Below, piece after piece: positions 17,587 through 25,802 of a DNA stretch of 45,171 bases (position 1 is the stretch's first letter; every line of letters starts with the position of its first letter). This DNA is from Candidatus Acidiferrales bacterium (lineage in GTDB: Bacteria; Acidobacteriota; Terriglobia; Acidiferrales; UBA7541): positions 1 to 45,171 of the forward strand of contig JASHSV010000186.1 in NCBI GenBank assembly GCA_030038535.1, written 5' to 3'. The notes below the pieces were generated by a model that was not told where the DNA came from, made no database searches, and saw only the letters and a program-made list of their open reading frames with translations. Made by a program: the position numbers and the translations under genes.

Positions 17587-17600
17587 CCCGCCGTGGCGGG
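17587..17600. other. GC hairpin in the rimP-nusA spacer
   Basis: CCCGCC-GT-GGCGGG forms a six-base-pair stem in the 45-bp gap between rimP and nusA. There is no T-run, so it is not an intrinsic terminator. A similar element (TCCCGC-N4-GCGGGA, 13328-13343) sits between infB and the DUF503 gene. These may be small REP-like palindromes or RNA-stability elements inside the operon. Confidence 0.4.
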
Positions 17601-17604
17601 CGGC

Positions 17605-18057
17605 CTACAGTTCCACCACCAGCTGCGCTTTACGGATCCACTCAAACGGGAGCGCGACTACTCTCCCGTTCAGCTCCAGCTGCACTCGCCCGTCCGCATA
17701 CCCCGCCAGCCGCCCCTCGAAAAACGTGAGGTTTTCGACCGGTTGCGAGAGCGAAATCTTCGCCCGCCGTCCGCTGAAGCGCTCAAACTCCGCGGGCTTG
17801 GTGAGCTTCCGGTCCAGCCCTGGGGAGGTCACCTCCAGTACGTAACCCGCCTGCCCGGCAACCAGCTCTTCCACGTCCAGGATCACGCTCAGCTCATGGC
17901 TCACCTTCTCGCAGTCCCCGTGGTTAACGCCCCCCGGCTTGTCCAGCACCACCCGCAGAAAGCGCTGGCGGCCCACCTTCCATTCAACGTCAATCACTTC
18001 CAAGCCGGAGGCGCGCGCCACACGCTCCGCCACTTCGCGTATCTTTTCGATCTTCAT
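17605..18057 (-). CDS. rimP: Ribosome maturation factor RimP
   Basis: RimP helps assemble the 30S subunit. The 150-residue product starts MKIEKIREVAERVARASGLE and has the conserved VVLDKPGGVNHGDCEKVSHE and YVLEVTSPGLDRKL blocks. An Sm-like C-terminal domain has FFEGRLAGYADGRV. The frame is open well upstream, but the ATG at 18057 matches the family N-terminus and has GGCGGGGA next to it. It opens the nusA-infB operon and lies 64 bases downstream of the terminator that ends the skp transcript. No clear promoter is visible in the short gap. Confidence 0.95.
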   Translation of the reverse strand: MKIEKIREVAERVARASGLEVIDVEWKVGRQRFLRVVLDKPGGVNHGDCEKVSHELSVILDVEELVAGQAGYVLEVTSPGLDRKLTKPAEFERFSGRRAKISLSQPVENLTFFEGRLAGYADGRVQLELNGRVVALPFEWIRKAQLVVEL

Positions 18058-18120
18058 TCCCCGCCCGGGCCCCTCCCGGTGAGCGCGGACACCACGCTCG
18101 CGGCCGTCACGCCGGCCAAC

Positions 18121-18144
18121 AAAAAAGTGGGCTTTCGCCCACTC
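18121..18144 (-). terminator. Intrinsic terminator after skp
   Basis: On the minus strand AGTGGGC-GAAA-GCCCACT forms a seven-base-pair stem with a GAAA tetraloop, followed directly by TTTTTT. This is a textbook intrinsic terminator for the bamA-lipoprotein-skp transcript, 142 bases after the skp stop. It separates that block from rimP-nusA-infB. The GC-skew sign change falls at this point. Confidence 0.85.
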
Positions 18145-18285
18145 TGGTGTTCGACCCCTCGACCGGAAACCCCACTCTACTCCAGCGTCATACGGAATGC
18201 AAGTCGGTGGCCCAGGGGGCGAACGAGCAGCCTCGGGAGACACCGAACCGCACGGCCGGACCGCCTCCCGGCCGAAGGTATGGCC

Positions 18286-18942
18286 CTACGGCTTCGGTTT
18301 GGAAGCAGGAGGATTGGCCGCCGGCTGCGCTGCGGGCTTCGTGGCAGGGGCCGCCGCGCCGGGCTTGGCAGGCGCCGAGGCAGCACCCTTCACGGGATTG
18401 GCCTGATCATACAGCCGGATGATATCCTGCGTGACGTCGAGCTGGTTCGAGCAGTAGATGTTGCACACCTGGGCGTCCATGATCATCAGGTAGCCGTTGT
18501 CGCGGGCGAATCGGGAGACCACCTCGCCCATTTTTCGTCCGAGCTTTTCGAATGCGTCCTGCTGCGCGTCAGTGAGCTCGGCCTGGTATTCCTCCTGCTT
18601 GCGCTGGAGCTGCTGCTGCAAGCGAGTTCCCTGGCGTTCCAGGCGCCCCCGCTCCTCATCGCTCAGCGTTCGCGCGCCGCTTGTCAAACGGTTCTGGATG
18701 TCCTCCAGGTTCTTGCGCATGTTTTCGAGCTCGGCCTGCTTCGCGGAAAACTGGGATTGAATCTCCGCAGCCAACTGTTTGCCCTCGGCCGTGCTGGCCA
18801 TGGCCGTGCGGATATCCACAATGGCGACTTTGGGGAGCGCAGCGGGAGCGGCCGCCGGTGGGGGGGAATTCTGCGCCTTCACGCTGGCGGCGGCCAGCAG
18901 CAGGAGCGAGGGTATGACCAATACTTTCGCTGGGTTCTTCAT
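18286..18942 (-). CDS. skp: OmpH/Skp-family periplasmic chaperone
   Basis: Skp trimers hold unfolded outer-membrane proteins in the periplasm and pass them to BamA. The 218-residue product has a signal peptide (MKNPAKVLVIPSLLLLAAAS, cleavage near VKAQ). A beta strand KVAIVDIRTAM and a long charged helical coiled-coil region (about 55-150) follow, with the family features EGKQLAAEIQSQFSAKQAEL and FEKLGRKMGEVVSRFARDNG. A C-terminal Pro/Ala/Lys-rich tail of about 40 residues is unusual in length. I chose the ATG at 18942 because AAGGAG lies five bases upstream. An upstream in-frame ATG at 19014 lacks support. It is downstream of bamA, but separated from it by a large lipoprotein gene. Confidence 0.93.
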   Translation of the reverse strand: MKNPAKVLVIPSLLLLAAASVKAQNSPPPAAAPAALPKVAIVDIRTAMASTAEGKQLAAEIQSQFSAKQAELENMRKNLEDIQNRLTSGARTLSDEERGRLERQGTRLQQQLQRKQEEYQAELTDAQQDAFEKLGRKMGEVVSRFARDNGYLMIMDAQVCNIYCSNQLDVTQDIIRLYDQANPVKGAASAPAKPGAAAPATKPAAQPAANPPASKPKP

Positions 18943-19032
18943 TACATCTCCTTGCGCAAATTTCATCGAGTATACAAACCGTGCATTATAGACGCGGCCG
19001 TTCGCGCCGGTCAACGAAAACCCTTGCCCGGC

Positions 19033-22000
19033 CTACCTGGGCAAAGGCAGCAACAGAACGCGGTTGTTGTTCGGGTCCGAAATCACGACATACTCCAGCC
19101 GCCGGTGAATGGCCATCGCGAACACGGTCCCGGCCGACAACGGGAAGACGTCGCGAACGAGCAGCGCCGGCAGATCCACCACGGAGACAGTCGCACTCCC
19201 GCCGTTCAAGGTCAGAAGCATGCTGTTCTGGAAGTTGTAGGCCAGCGAAGTCGGATTTACGCCTGTGCGAATGCTCGTCTCCAGGAGCGTGCAGGTAGTC
19301 CCCGAGCATGTCGCAGTCAGCTCGGTGACGGTGTTGGCTTCGCTGGCCTGGATCAGGAATTGCTGGGTTACCGGATCATAGTCCACGCCCGAAGCGCCCG
19401 AGACGTCCCCTATGTTGTCCAGCAAAACCGGAGTGCCGGAAACCACGTTGAAGAGCGTGGCATTGTTGGCCGTAGCCTCCGCCACGACCGCGTAATTCAA
19501 ATCCGGCGCGATCGCGGCCGCTAACGGGCCTGCACCCACGCTGACGCCGCTCGGAACCGTAGTGGTCGCGGGGGTGAGCGCGAATTGACTGATCGAGTTG
19601 CTGTCGCTGTTGGCGACGATGGCGTCGCCGAGCGCCTCGCTGACGCCGACCCCGGTGGGATCGGAGCCGACGCTGACCGTAGACGGCACCGTATATGGAT
19701 TTGTGGTCAGGTCGATGATGGAGGCGGTGGAGGCCCCGCTGTTGGTGGCCACGGCCATCCCGTTGCGCGAGACCACGCCCACCGCCAGAGGCGTCTCGCC
19801 GACGGTGAGCAGAGAGGTTACCGTGCCGAACGTGGGATTGACTGGAGAGAGGTCAATCACAGAGACGGTATTGTCGCCGGAATTGGCCACCAGCGCCCGG
19901 TCGCCGTCTTGATCCACTGCCACGCCCTGGGGAGAATCGCCCACAGGCACGGGCAGCGCGACCAGCAGATTTCTGACATTGGAAAACAACGTCGGCGAAT
20001 TCTCCACGTCTGCGACGATGCGCACGGGCGCGTACGGCGGCGTAAGAAACGACGCGGGAATGGAGGCGGTCAGCTCGCGGCTGCTGACAAACGTGGTGGG
20101 GATGGCCGTCTCGTTCAGCCGGATCTGCGAGGCGGCCGTGAAACCCGCGCCAGCGACAAACAGCGGAACGGAACTCGTGGACGTCAGCGTGTACAGCGGA
20201 CTCATTTCCAGGATTTGAGGCTCCCCAAGCCGCGATCGTGTCACACCGAGATCCACCACGGTCACCGTGGCATCGACGTCGTCCACCACCAAGGCCATAT
20301 TCGTAGCCGCGTCCAGAGCCACAGCAATAGGATCGGTCCCCAGCGCGACTGTGGTGATCTCTGTGGGGATATTCATGTCCAGCAGATATGCCAGATGCGA
20401 TGCCGGATTCAGCAGAACCCCTTCGTTGGTGAACGGATTGGTAGCGGCCGCCACATTGCCCAACGTGAGTGGCACGTCGCCGATGGACTCGTCGCGGAGG
20501 CTAAACAGCAGCCCCGAGGCCTCGGAGGGATCGGCCAGAAGCATGGTCTTCGTTTCCGTGTTCACGGCAACGCCTCGCGTGGTGACAGTGACGGAGGCGC
20601 TGAACACGAGCGAAAGCCGGGTCAGATCCACAACAGAAAGAGAGCCCGCACCGCCGGGAGTCACGATCGCCCAACCCAGCTCCGGCACTACGGCGATCTG
20701 AGGCTGCGTCCCTGTGGAGACGGCAACCGTGGCGAGTATGGAGCCTCCGCCTGTGCTCGCCGAGCCGCCGCCACTGCTGTTGTTTGCACCAGCCTGGTTC
20801 CAGGTGAGCGTAGTTGTGCCGGAGCCCCCGGTCACGACGAAAGTGCCATCGTAACTGGAATCCGCCACCCCTGTGATGACCACCGTGCCAACACCATTGC
20901 CCCCCGGAATGGTCAGCGCCCCCGCGAGTGTTGCGGTCACTACGCCATTATCACGGGAGATGGAGGTGATGGGCTGAAGCGCGGGCGGGACTGCGGGACA
21001 GGTCATGGGCTGCGTTGTGCTCAGGATGAAGCCGGCGCTTCCGTTCTGATCCACCACCAGGGCGAGCCCATGGAGTTCGTCCACACCGACAGCCACGGGA
21101 GCGGTCCCGAGACACGGCAGCGTGATCGTGGGATTCACTCCGGTCAAGTCCACCACGTCCAAGTCGTTCGAGACGCTATCCGTGACCAGAGCAAGATTGC
21201 GCATGCCGTCGATTCCCACCGAAGTAGGAGTGGTACCCACCGGGATCTGCGAGGCAATACCGCTGAACCCGGCGTTCAGCAGATCGATCTGGTTCAGGGC
21301 TTGATCCACCACCACGGCGATGCCGGTGATGTCGTTGATAGCAATGGCAACCGGCTTCGAAAATCCGGAAATGACGGTGTTGGGCACCGTAGGGCCACCC
21401 GGGGGGCGAATCGTGACATTGATGGCCGAGCGCGGCGGGGAGGCTGCGGGAGTACGAACGGCAATCGGGAACGAGCCTGCCTCGGTGAGATCGGTGGAAT
21501 TGATGGTCGCTTGGAGCGTGCGCGGGAAGTTCGCATCCTCAGTGCTGCTGACCAAGTGGCCGTTCCATTCGCTGATCGTCGAGGGTGTGTAATAGCCGCC
21601 GGAAAGCTCGAGCGTAGTGGTGGGAGAGTTCTGAGGGATGGTAACGGGTGTAGCGCCGAGCAAGGTGGGCCGCACCGGCACCAGCTGAACCTGGATCGAC
21701 TGTACGGGCTGGCCCGGCATGGGGATCTGCTCCTGAGCGGTTACCGTAAACGTCCCCGCGTTCTCAAGAAGGTTGAAGGGAACGCGCGCCCGGAGCACGG
21801 CAGCATTCACCGCGGTGACGCCGCCGTTGGTCAGGTTGTTCACACTTACGCCGGAGAAGAGAACATTCGTGGTGCTGAGGAAGCCCGAACCGGAAAGATA
21901 AAGGTCCTCCAGGACGGCTCCTTGCGGAATCAGCAGAGGCGCAATCGAGTTGAGCACGGGAGGGCTGGCCAGCGAAACGGTGACAACGATCGACTGGGTC

Positions 22001-22701
22001 TGCGTGTTATCCGCGGCGGACTCGGCCTCGATGGTGACGTTGGACGGACTCGGCACGGTGGTGGGAGCGGTATAAATGGCGGCGTTAGCCTGTTCGCCGT
22101 TACCGATAGTCGTGGAGTTGATGAATCCCGTATCCATCGTCCCGCCCTGAACGCCGTTGACGAGCCAATTGACGGTGAGATTGGTGGTTCCGTCGACCGT
22201 GGCGACGAAACTGAGCGACTCCCCGGTTCCCATGGTCGCCGTACCCGTCGGCGTCACCGTGATGGTGACGCCGGAAACAAGTGTGACGGCAGCGTAGGCC
22301 ATGACCTTCGAATTCTGATTGCTTATCGCGGTGATCAGAACGCAGCCGCTCGTGGCAGTGATGACCCCGCTAACGGTGGTGTTGCAAGGGGTCGAAGACG
22401 TAGTCGGCCCCGCGCACCCGGTGGTGGGAAGAACGGTGGGGGCCGTGTAAAGACCGTTGGTGGTAATCGTTCCACAGGTGGTATTGCCGCCGGTGACGCC
22501 GTTGACCTGCCAGGTGACAGTCGTGTCGGTGGCGTTGGAGACCGTGGCGTAAAAAGTGGCGGTGCCGGAAAGAGGAAGGGTCGACGACGTGGGACTAATG
22601 GAAACCGTGACGGTAGCGCTGCTGCTGTGGCAGGCGGAAGCCAGTCCGGCCAGCAAGAAAATCAGGACGACATACGCGCCCCGGGTCCATGCGTGTCTCA
22701 A
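19033..22701 (-). CDS. Large surface lipoprotein with Ig-like, IPT and YVTN propeller domains
   Basis: The product is about 1222 residues. Using the TTG at 22701, it begins with a lipoprotein signal (YVVLIFLLAGLASAC) with the lipidated cysteine at residue 24 followed by His, so outer-membrane sorting is expected. Next come bacterial Ig-like repeats (VTVSISPTSSTLPLSGTATF and VTPTGTATMGTGESLSFVAT), an IPT/TIG-like region and YVTN-type units (VVDQALNQIDLLNAG, LALVTDSVSNDLDVVDL). A second IPT domain (LFVAGAGFTAASQI) and a further propeller (GDRALVANSGDNTVSVIDL) follow. Composition is rich in Thr, Ser, Gly and Val. AAGGAG lies 11 bases upstream of the TTG. Upstream in-frame codons reach into the bamA spacer and seem untranslated. 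The role is unknown. Adhesion or a cell-surface scaffold is a guess. Confidence 0.8.
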   Translation of the reverse strand: MRHAWTRGAYVVLIFLLAGLASACHSSSATVTVSISPTSSTLPLSGTATFYATVSNATDTTVTWQVNGVTGGNTTCGTITTNGLYTAPTVLPTTGCAGPTTSSTPCNTTVSGVITATSGCVLITAISNQNSKVMAYAAVTLVSGVTITVTPTGTATMGTGESLSFVATVDGTTNLTVNWLVNGVQGGTMDTGFINSTTIGNGEQANAAIYTAPTTVPSPSNVTIEAESAADNTQTQSIVVTVSLASPPVLNSIAPLLIPQGAVLEDLYLSGSGFLSTTNVLFSGVSVNNLTNGGVTAVNAAVLRARVPFNLLENAGTFTVTAQEQIPMPGQPVQSIQVQLVPVRPTLLGATPVTIPQNSPTTTLELSGGYYTPSTISEWNGHLVSSTEDANFPRTLQATINSTDLTEAGSFPIAVRTPAASPPRSAINVTIRPPGGPTVPNTVISGFSKPVAIAINDITGIAVVVDQALNQIDLLNAGFSGIASQIPVGTTPTSVGIDGMRNLALVTDSVSNDLDVVDLTGVNPTITLPCLGTAPVAVGVDELHGLALVVDQNGSAGFILSTTQPMTCPAVPPALQPITSISRDNGVVTATLAGALTIPGGNGVGTVVITGVADSSYDGTFVVTGGSGTTTLTWNQAGANNSSGGGSASTGGGSILATVAVSTGTQPQIAVVPELGWAIVTPGGAGSLSVVDLTRLSLVFSASVTVTTRGVAVNTETKTMLLADPSEASGLLFSLRDESIGDVPLTLGNVAAATNPFTNEGVLLNPASHLAYLLDMNIPTEITTVALGTDPIAVALDAATNMALVVDDVDATVTVVDLGVTRSRLGEPQILEMSPLYTLTSTSSVPLFVAGAGFTAASQIRLNETAIPTTFVSSRELTASIPASFLTPPYAPVRIVADVENSPTLFSNVRNLLVALPVPVGDSPQGVAVDQDGDRALVANSGDNTVSVIDLSPVNPTFGTVTSLLTVGETPLAVGVVSRNGMAVATNSGASTASIIDLTTNPYTVPSTVSVGSDPTGVGVSEALGDAIVANSDSNSISQFALTPATTTVPSGVSVGAGPLAAAIAPDLNYAVVAEATANNATLFNVVSGTPVLLDNIGDVSGASGVDYDPVTQQFLIQASEANTVTELTATCSGTTCTLLETSIRTGVNPTSLAYNFQNSMLLTLNGGSATVSVVDLPALLVRDVFPLSAGTVFAMAIHRRLEYVVISDPNNNRVLLLPLPR

Positions 22702-22721
22702 CTCGGGTATTGCTCCTTTTC

Positions 22722-22750
22722 GCAAAAAGTGGCCCGCTCGAGCGGGCCCA
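22722..22750 (-). terminator. Intrinsic terminator after bamA
   Basis: GGCCCGCTCGAGCGGGCC (22731-22748) is a perfect 18-bp palindrome that folds into a strong GC stem. On the minus strand it is followed by ACTTTTT. It lies 80 bases after the bamA stop. The ribosome-binding site of the lipoprotein gene (AAAAGGAG) comes within a few bases after the T-run, so the element could terminate or attenuate transcription into the downstream genes. Confidence 0.8.
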
Positions 22751-22827
22751 CACCCACGAGGGCCAACCGACGGCCGTCGCAAGCCGGCAACCGCTGCGGC
22801 AGTCCGTGTGATGACCTCGCCCCCCAT

Positions 22828-25749
22828 CTAGAAGGTCCGCGCCACCGTGAACCGGATGGTGTGCAGCGGTTCCGAGTAAAGCAGGCGTCTGTTGTTCTGG
22901 TCAAGATAGGTGTCAATCTCCGGAATCAGTTGCTGGGTGAGCACTTCCGCATTGCAATTGGGATCGTGATTGGCGCACAGACTGCTGATGAGCGCGCCAC
23001 TAAGGAAATAGTTGCCGCGGTTGGGCTGCACCACCTGGGAATACCGGGAAATATTGTAGGCGTAGTAGATGCGGAAGGGAACCTGTACAACGGGAAGCTG
23101 AATGACGAGCTCGAGTCCGGTGGAGGAACGCGGATAAAAATTGGACCTTTGCGCCAGCGGCAGGGTGCTGGAGATCGGCACGTTCGGAAACATCGAGCGA
23201 TCCTGCGCGAGGCCTGCCGCATTGAGCGTCAACTGGCTGGGTCGAACGATGCCATTGACACCGAAGTCCAGGAAGTAACTTATCCCGACGTATTGCTGAT
23301 AAATGGGAATTCGATATTCGAAATTTGCGACGGATTCGAGGTCGCCGCCCGGGAAAAGGAACTGATAGAGAAGGACGGGAACTTGCACCGTCCTCTCGGC
23401 AGGAGATCCGCTGCCGCCGAGAGCGCTGGGGTCGACATAAGTAAAATTGGTGGGATTGCCCGTAGGAGCAAACGCCACAGGGGTGACGGTGCGGATGTTG
23501 AATCCGCGAACGTCCTGCTCGCCGCCCAGATAGAGGCGCGACAAGGGGGGAACCTCCTTTCCTCCATAACCGGTGATGAACGAGGTAAGGAAGCGGATGC
23601 CGATCACATTGCGCTTTTTGCGGACGGCAAAGAACCGTTTGTATTGGAAGGTGGGAGATATCGAGTTGACGTTGCCGCCGAGCGGGCCGCCCACGAAGGA
23701 AAGCGACAGGAACATCTCTTTGCCGCCCGTTGGGTTGATCGGGTGGTTGACGGTGTTGTACGTGGCGCTGACGGTGATCTGGCTGGACTCGATTCCGCTG
23801 AGCGCGGAGGGTCCGGCGGCGCTGGTGAATTCGAGATCTTCGAACAGGAGGCGCGAGGAATCGCTGAATGCCTGGATGTTGGTGGTGGTGAAGCCGTAAT
23901 TTATGCCGAGGCGCGTGAACGAATACTGCTTGAGCGGGTAGCTGGCGAAGACTGTAAAGCCCTTGCTGTTCTGGTTGTAGTTTTGGGTGGCGTTGGGATT
24001 GGTGGCGGGCAACTGGCTGCCCAGCAAAATGGCGGTCTCGCGCGCGGTATCGAAGCTGTAGCGCGAATCAAAGAGCGTAAAGCCGGTGGCCAGGGGCTTG
24101 TCGCGGAAATAGGGTTCGGTGAACCCGAACACGATGCTGCGCTGCAGCGTGCCGAATTGCGTCGAGAAGTTGAGAGTCTCGCCGAGGCCCAGGAAGTTGT
24201 TGGTCTGGTAGTTGAAGCCGATAAACGTGCCGGCGATGCCGCTGACGCCGCCGTTGAGGCCGATCGATTGCTTGCCCTTCTCCTTGACTTTCAGAGTGAT
24301 GTCGACCGTACCGTCCTTGGGATTGCGCTTGAGGTCCACGTTCTGGTCCTTCTTGATGGGCTCGAAGTAGTCGAGCTGGTTGATGCGCAGGATGCTGAGC
24401 TCCCAAAGGTGGGCGCTGAATGCGTCGCCTTCATCGAGAAGCAACTGGCGGCGGATGACCTTGTCGCGAGTGGTGGTGTTGCCGACAAACTCGATGCGGC
24501 GGATGCGATAGGCTTTCTGCAGGTCGAATTCGAGGGTAAGGTTGATGACCTTGTTGGGAATATCTACGTCGGTCTGCGGGGTGGCAGTGAAATCGATATA
24601 ACCGAAATTCCCGAACAGGTTCTTGTAGTCCTCCAGGGACTTGCGGACCTTTTCGGTGGAGAAGATATCGCCCTTTTTGATGGGAAAAGCGGATTCGAGG
24701 AATTCGTTCTTGAAGACAAGATTGGGATTGGCGGGATCGGCGCTGCGGACCACCAGCCGGCCCATGCGGAAGCGTTCGCCCTGATCGATCTCGATCGTGA
24801 TGTTGGTAGCCTTGCCGTGCTGGGCGCCAATGAAGGGCAGATGGTCGACGCCGCCCTTGTTGATGTCAATAGTTTCCAGCTTGGGTTCCTTGACCACCAC
24901 GGTGAAGTAGCCGTTGTCCTGGTAATAGGTACGGATACCGAGTTCGATATCCTCATCGAGTTTGCGGCGGTCGAAGGTCTTGTTGCCGACCTTAAAGAAA
25001 AACGGGCCAACGGGGAAGCCATAGGGCCTGTCGTTGTGCATGGCACGGATAAGCTTGCGATCGGAAAACGCCTTGTTGCCGATGAATTTGATCTTGCCGA
25101 CTTTGACCTTGGGGCCTTCGTTGACCACAAAAGTAAGCTCGACGGCGTTCGTGCCGGTGATCCGGGAATACTCCGGGCTAACGGTGGCGAATTGCCGGCC
25201 GTGTTCGCCTTCGAGTTCCTTGATGAGCACCTGGGCGCGCTTGATCCTGGTGGGGTCGAAGGGACTCTCAATGAAGGAGCCGAGCTTGCGGTCCTTGAAG
25301 CGATCCAGGATGTCGGACTCGGAAATGGTGTTGATGCCCTTGTATTTGACGTGGCGGATCATGGGCCGTTCCGTAAGGTAGAAGACGACGATCACGGAGT
25401 TGGGCTTGTCCGGACTGTTTTCCACCTCCAGGCGAATATTCTCGAAATACTGGGTGTTCCAAAGGGCCTGAAAGTCGTGGCGCAGCCGCTCTTCGTTGTA
25501 GGGCTGGCCTGCCTGGCTGAAGATTTTGCTGTTCAGATTATCGCGGGGGATGCGGCGGTTGCCGTTGAAGTCAATGCGCTCAATGATCGGCTGCGGGGCC
25601 TGGGAAGAGGGGGCCTGGGCGGCGAGCGAGGGGACGAGAAAAAACAGCGCGCTGGCCGAGACGCAAAGCGCACCGGCCAGTCGCCATTGGAGCAAAGGTT
25701 TTACGCGAGCGGCCCTCCCACCGAGCGGGGCCGCATTCCCCCACCACAA
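22828..25749 (-). CDS. bamA: Outer-membrane assembly factor BamA (Omp85)
   Basis: BamA is the beta-barrel core of the machinery that inserts outer-membrane proteins. The 973-residue protein, longer than the usual 800, has a signal peptide ending near PSLAAQ. Tandem POTRA domains follow (for example IERIDFNGNRRIPRDNL, VKVGKIKFIGNKAFSDRKL, YRIRRIEFVGNTTTRDKVI). The Omp85 barrel has a VRGFN-type motif (GEQDVRGFNIRTV) and ends in Phe (VARTF), the normal barrel C-terminus. The likely start is TTG at 25749, nine bases after AGGAG. It lies 53 bases after clpC on the same strand. A lipoprotein gene separates it from skp. Confidence 0.96.
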   Translation of the reverse strand: MWWGNAAPLGGRAARVKPLLQWRLAGALCVSASALFFLVPSLAAQAPSSQAPQPIIERIDFNGNRRIPRDNLNSKIFSQAGQPYNEERLRHDFQALWNTQYFENIRLEVENSPDKPNSVIVVFYLTERPMIRHVKYKGINTISESDILDRFKDRKLGSFIESPFDPTRIKRAQVLIKELEGEHGRQFATVSPEYSRITGTNAVELTFVVNEGPKVKVGKIKFIGNKAFSDRKLIRAMHNDRPYGFPVGPFFFKVGNKTFDRRKLDEDIELGIRTYYQDNGYFTVVVKEPKLETIDINKGGVDHLPFIGAQHGKATNITIEIDQGERFRMGRLVVRSADPANPNLVFKNEFLESAFPIKKGDIFSTEKVRKSLEDYKNLFGNFGYIDFTATPQTDVDIPNKVINLTLEFDLQKAYRIRRIEFVGNTTTRDKVIRRQLLLDEGDAFSAHLWELSILRINQLDYFEPIKKDQNVDLKRNPKDGTVDITLKVKEKGKQSIGLNGGVSGIAGTFIGFNYQTNNFLGLGETLNFSTQFGTLQRSIVFGFTEPYFRDKPLATGFTLFDSRYSFDTARETAILLGSQLPATNPNATQNYNQNSKGFTVFASYPLKQYSFTRLGINYGFTTTNIQAFSDSSRLLFEDLEFTSAAGPSALSGIESSQITVSATYNTVNHPINPTGGKEMFLSLSFVGGPLGGNVNSISPTFQYKRFFAVRKKRNVIGIRFLTSFITGYGGKEVPPLSRLYLGGEQDVRGFNIRTVTPVAFAPTGNPTNFTYVDPSALGGSGSPAERTVQVPVLLYQFLFPGGDLESVANFEYRIPIYQQYVGISYFLDFGVNGIVRPSQLTLNAAGLAQDRSMFPNVPISSTLPLAQRSNFYPRSSTGLELVIQLPVVQVPFRIYYAYNISRYSQVVQPNRGNYFLSGALISSLCANHDPNCNAEVLTQQLIPEIDTYLDQNNRRLLYSEPLHTIRFTVARTF

Positions 25750-25802
25750 GATCAGTCGCTCCTCGTCGGACCCAGTGCCTTCGGCACGGGCGATGAGATT
25801 CG

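Noticed and set aside
18060-18290. Replication origin at the skew switch
   Set aside because: The sign change has the polarity expected of an origin, but I see no DnaA boxes, no AT-rich unwinding region and no dnaA, dnaN or gidA genes nearby. A rearrangement is more likely.
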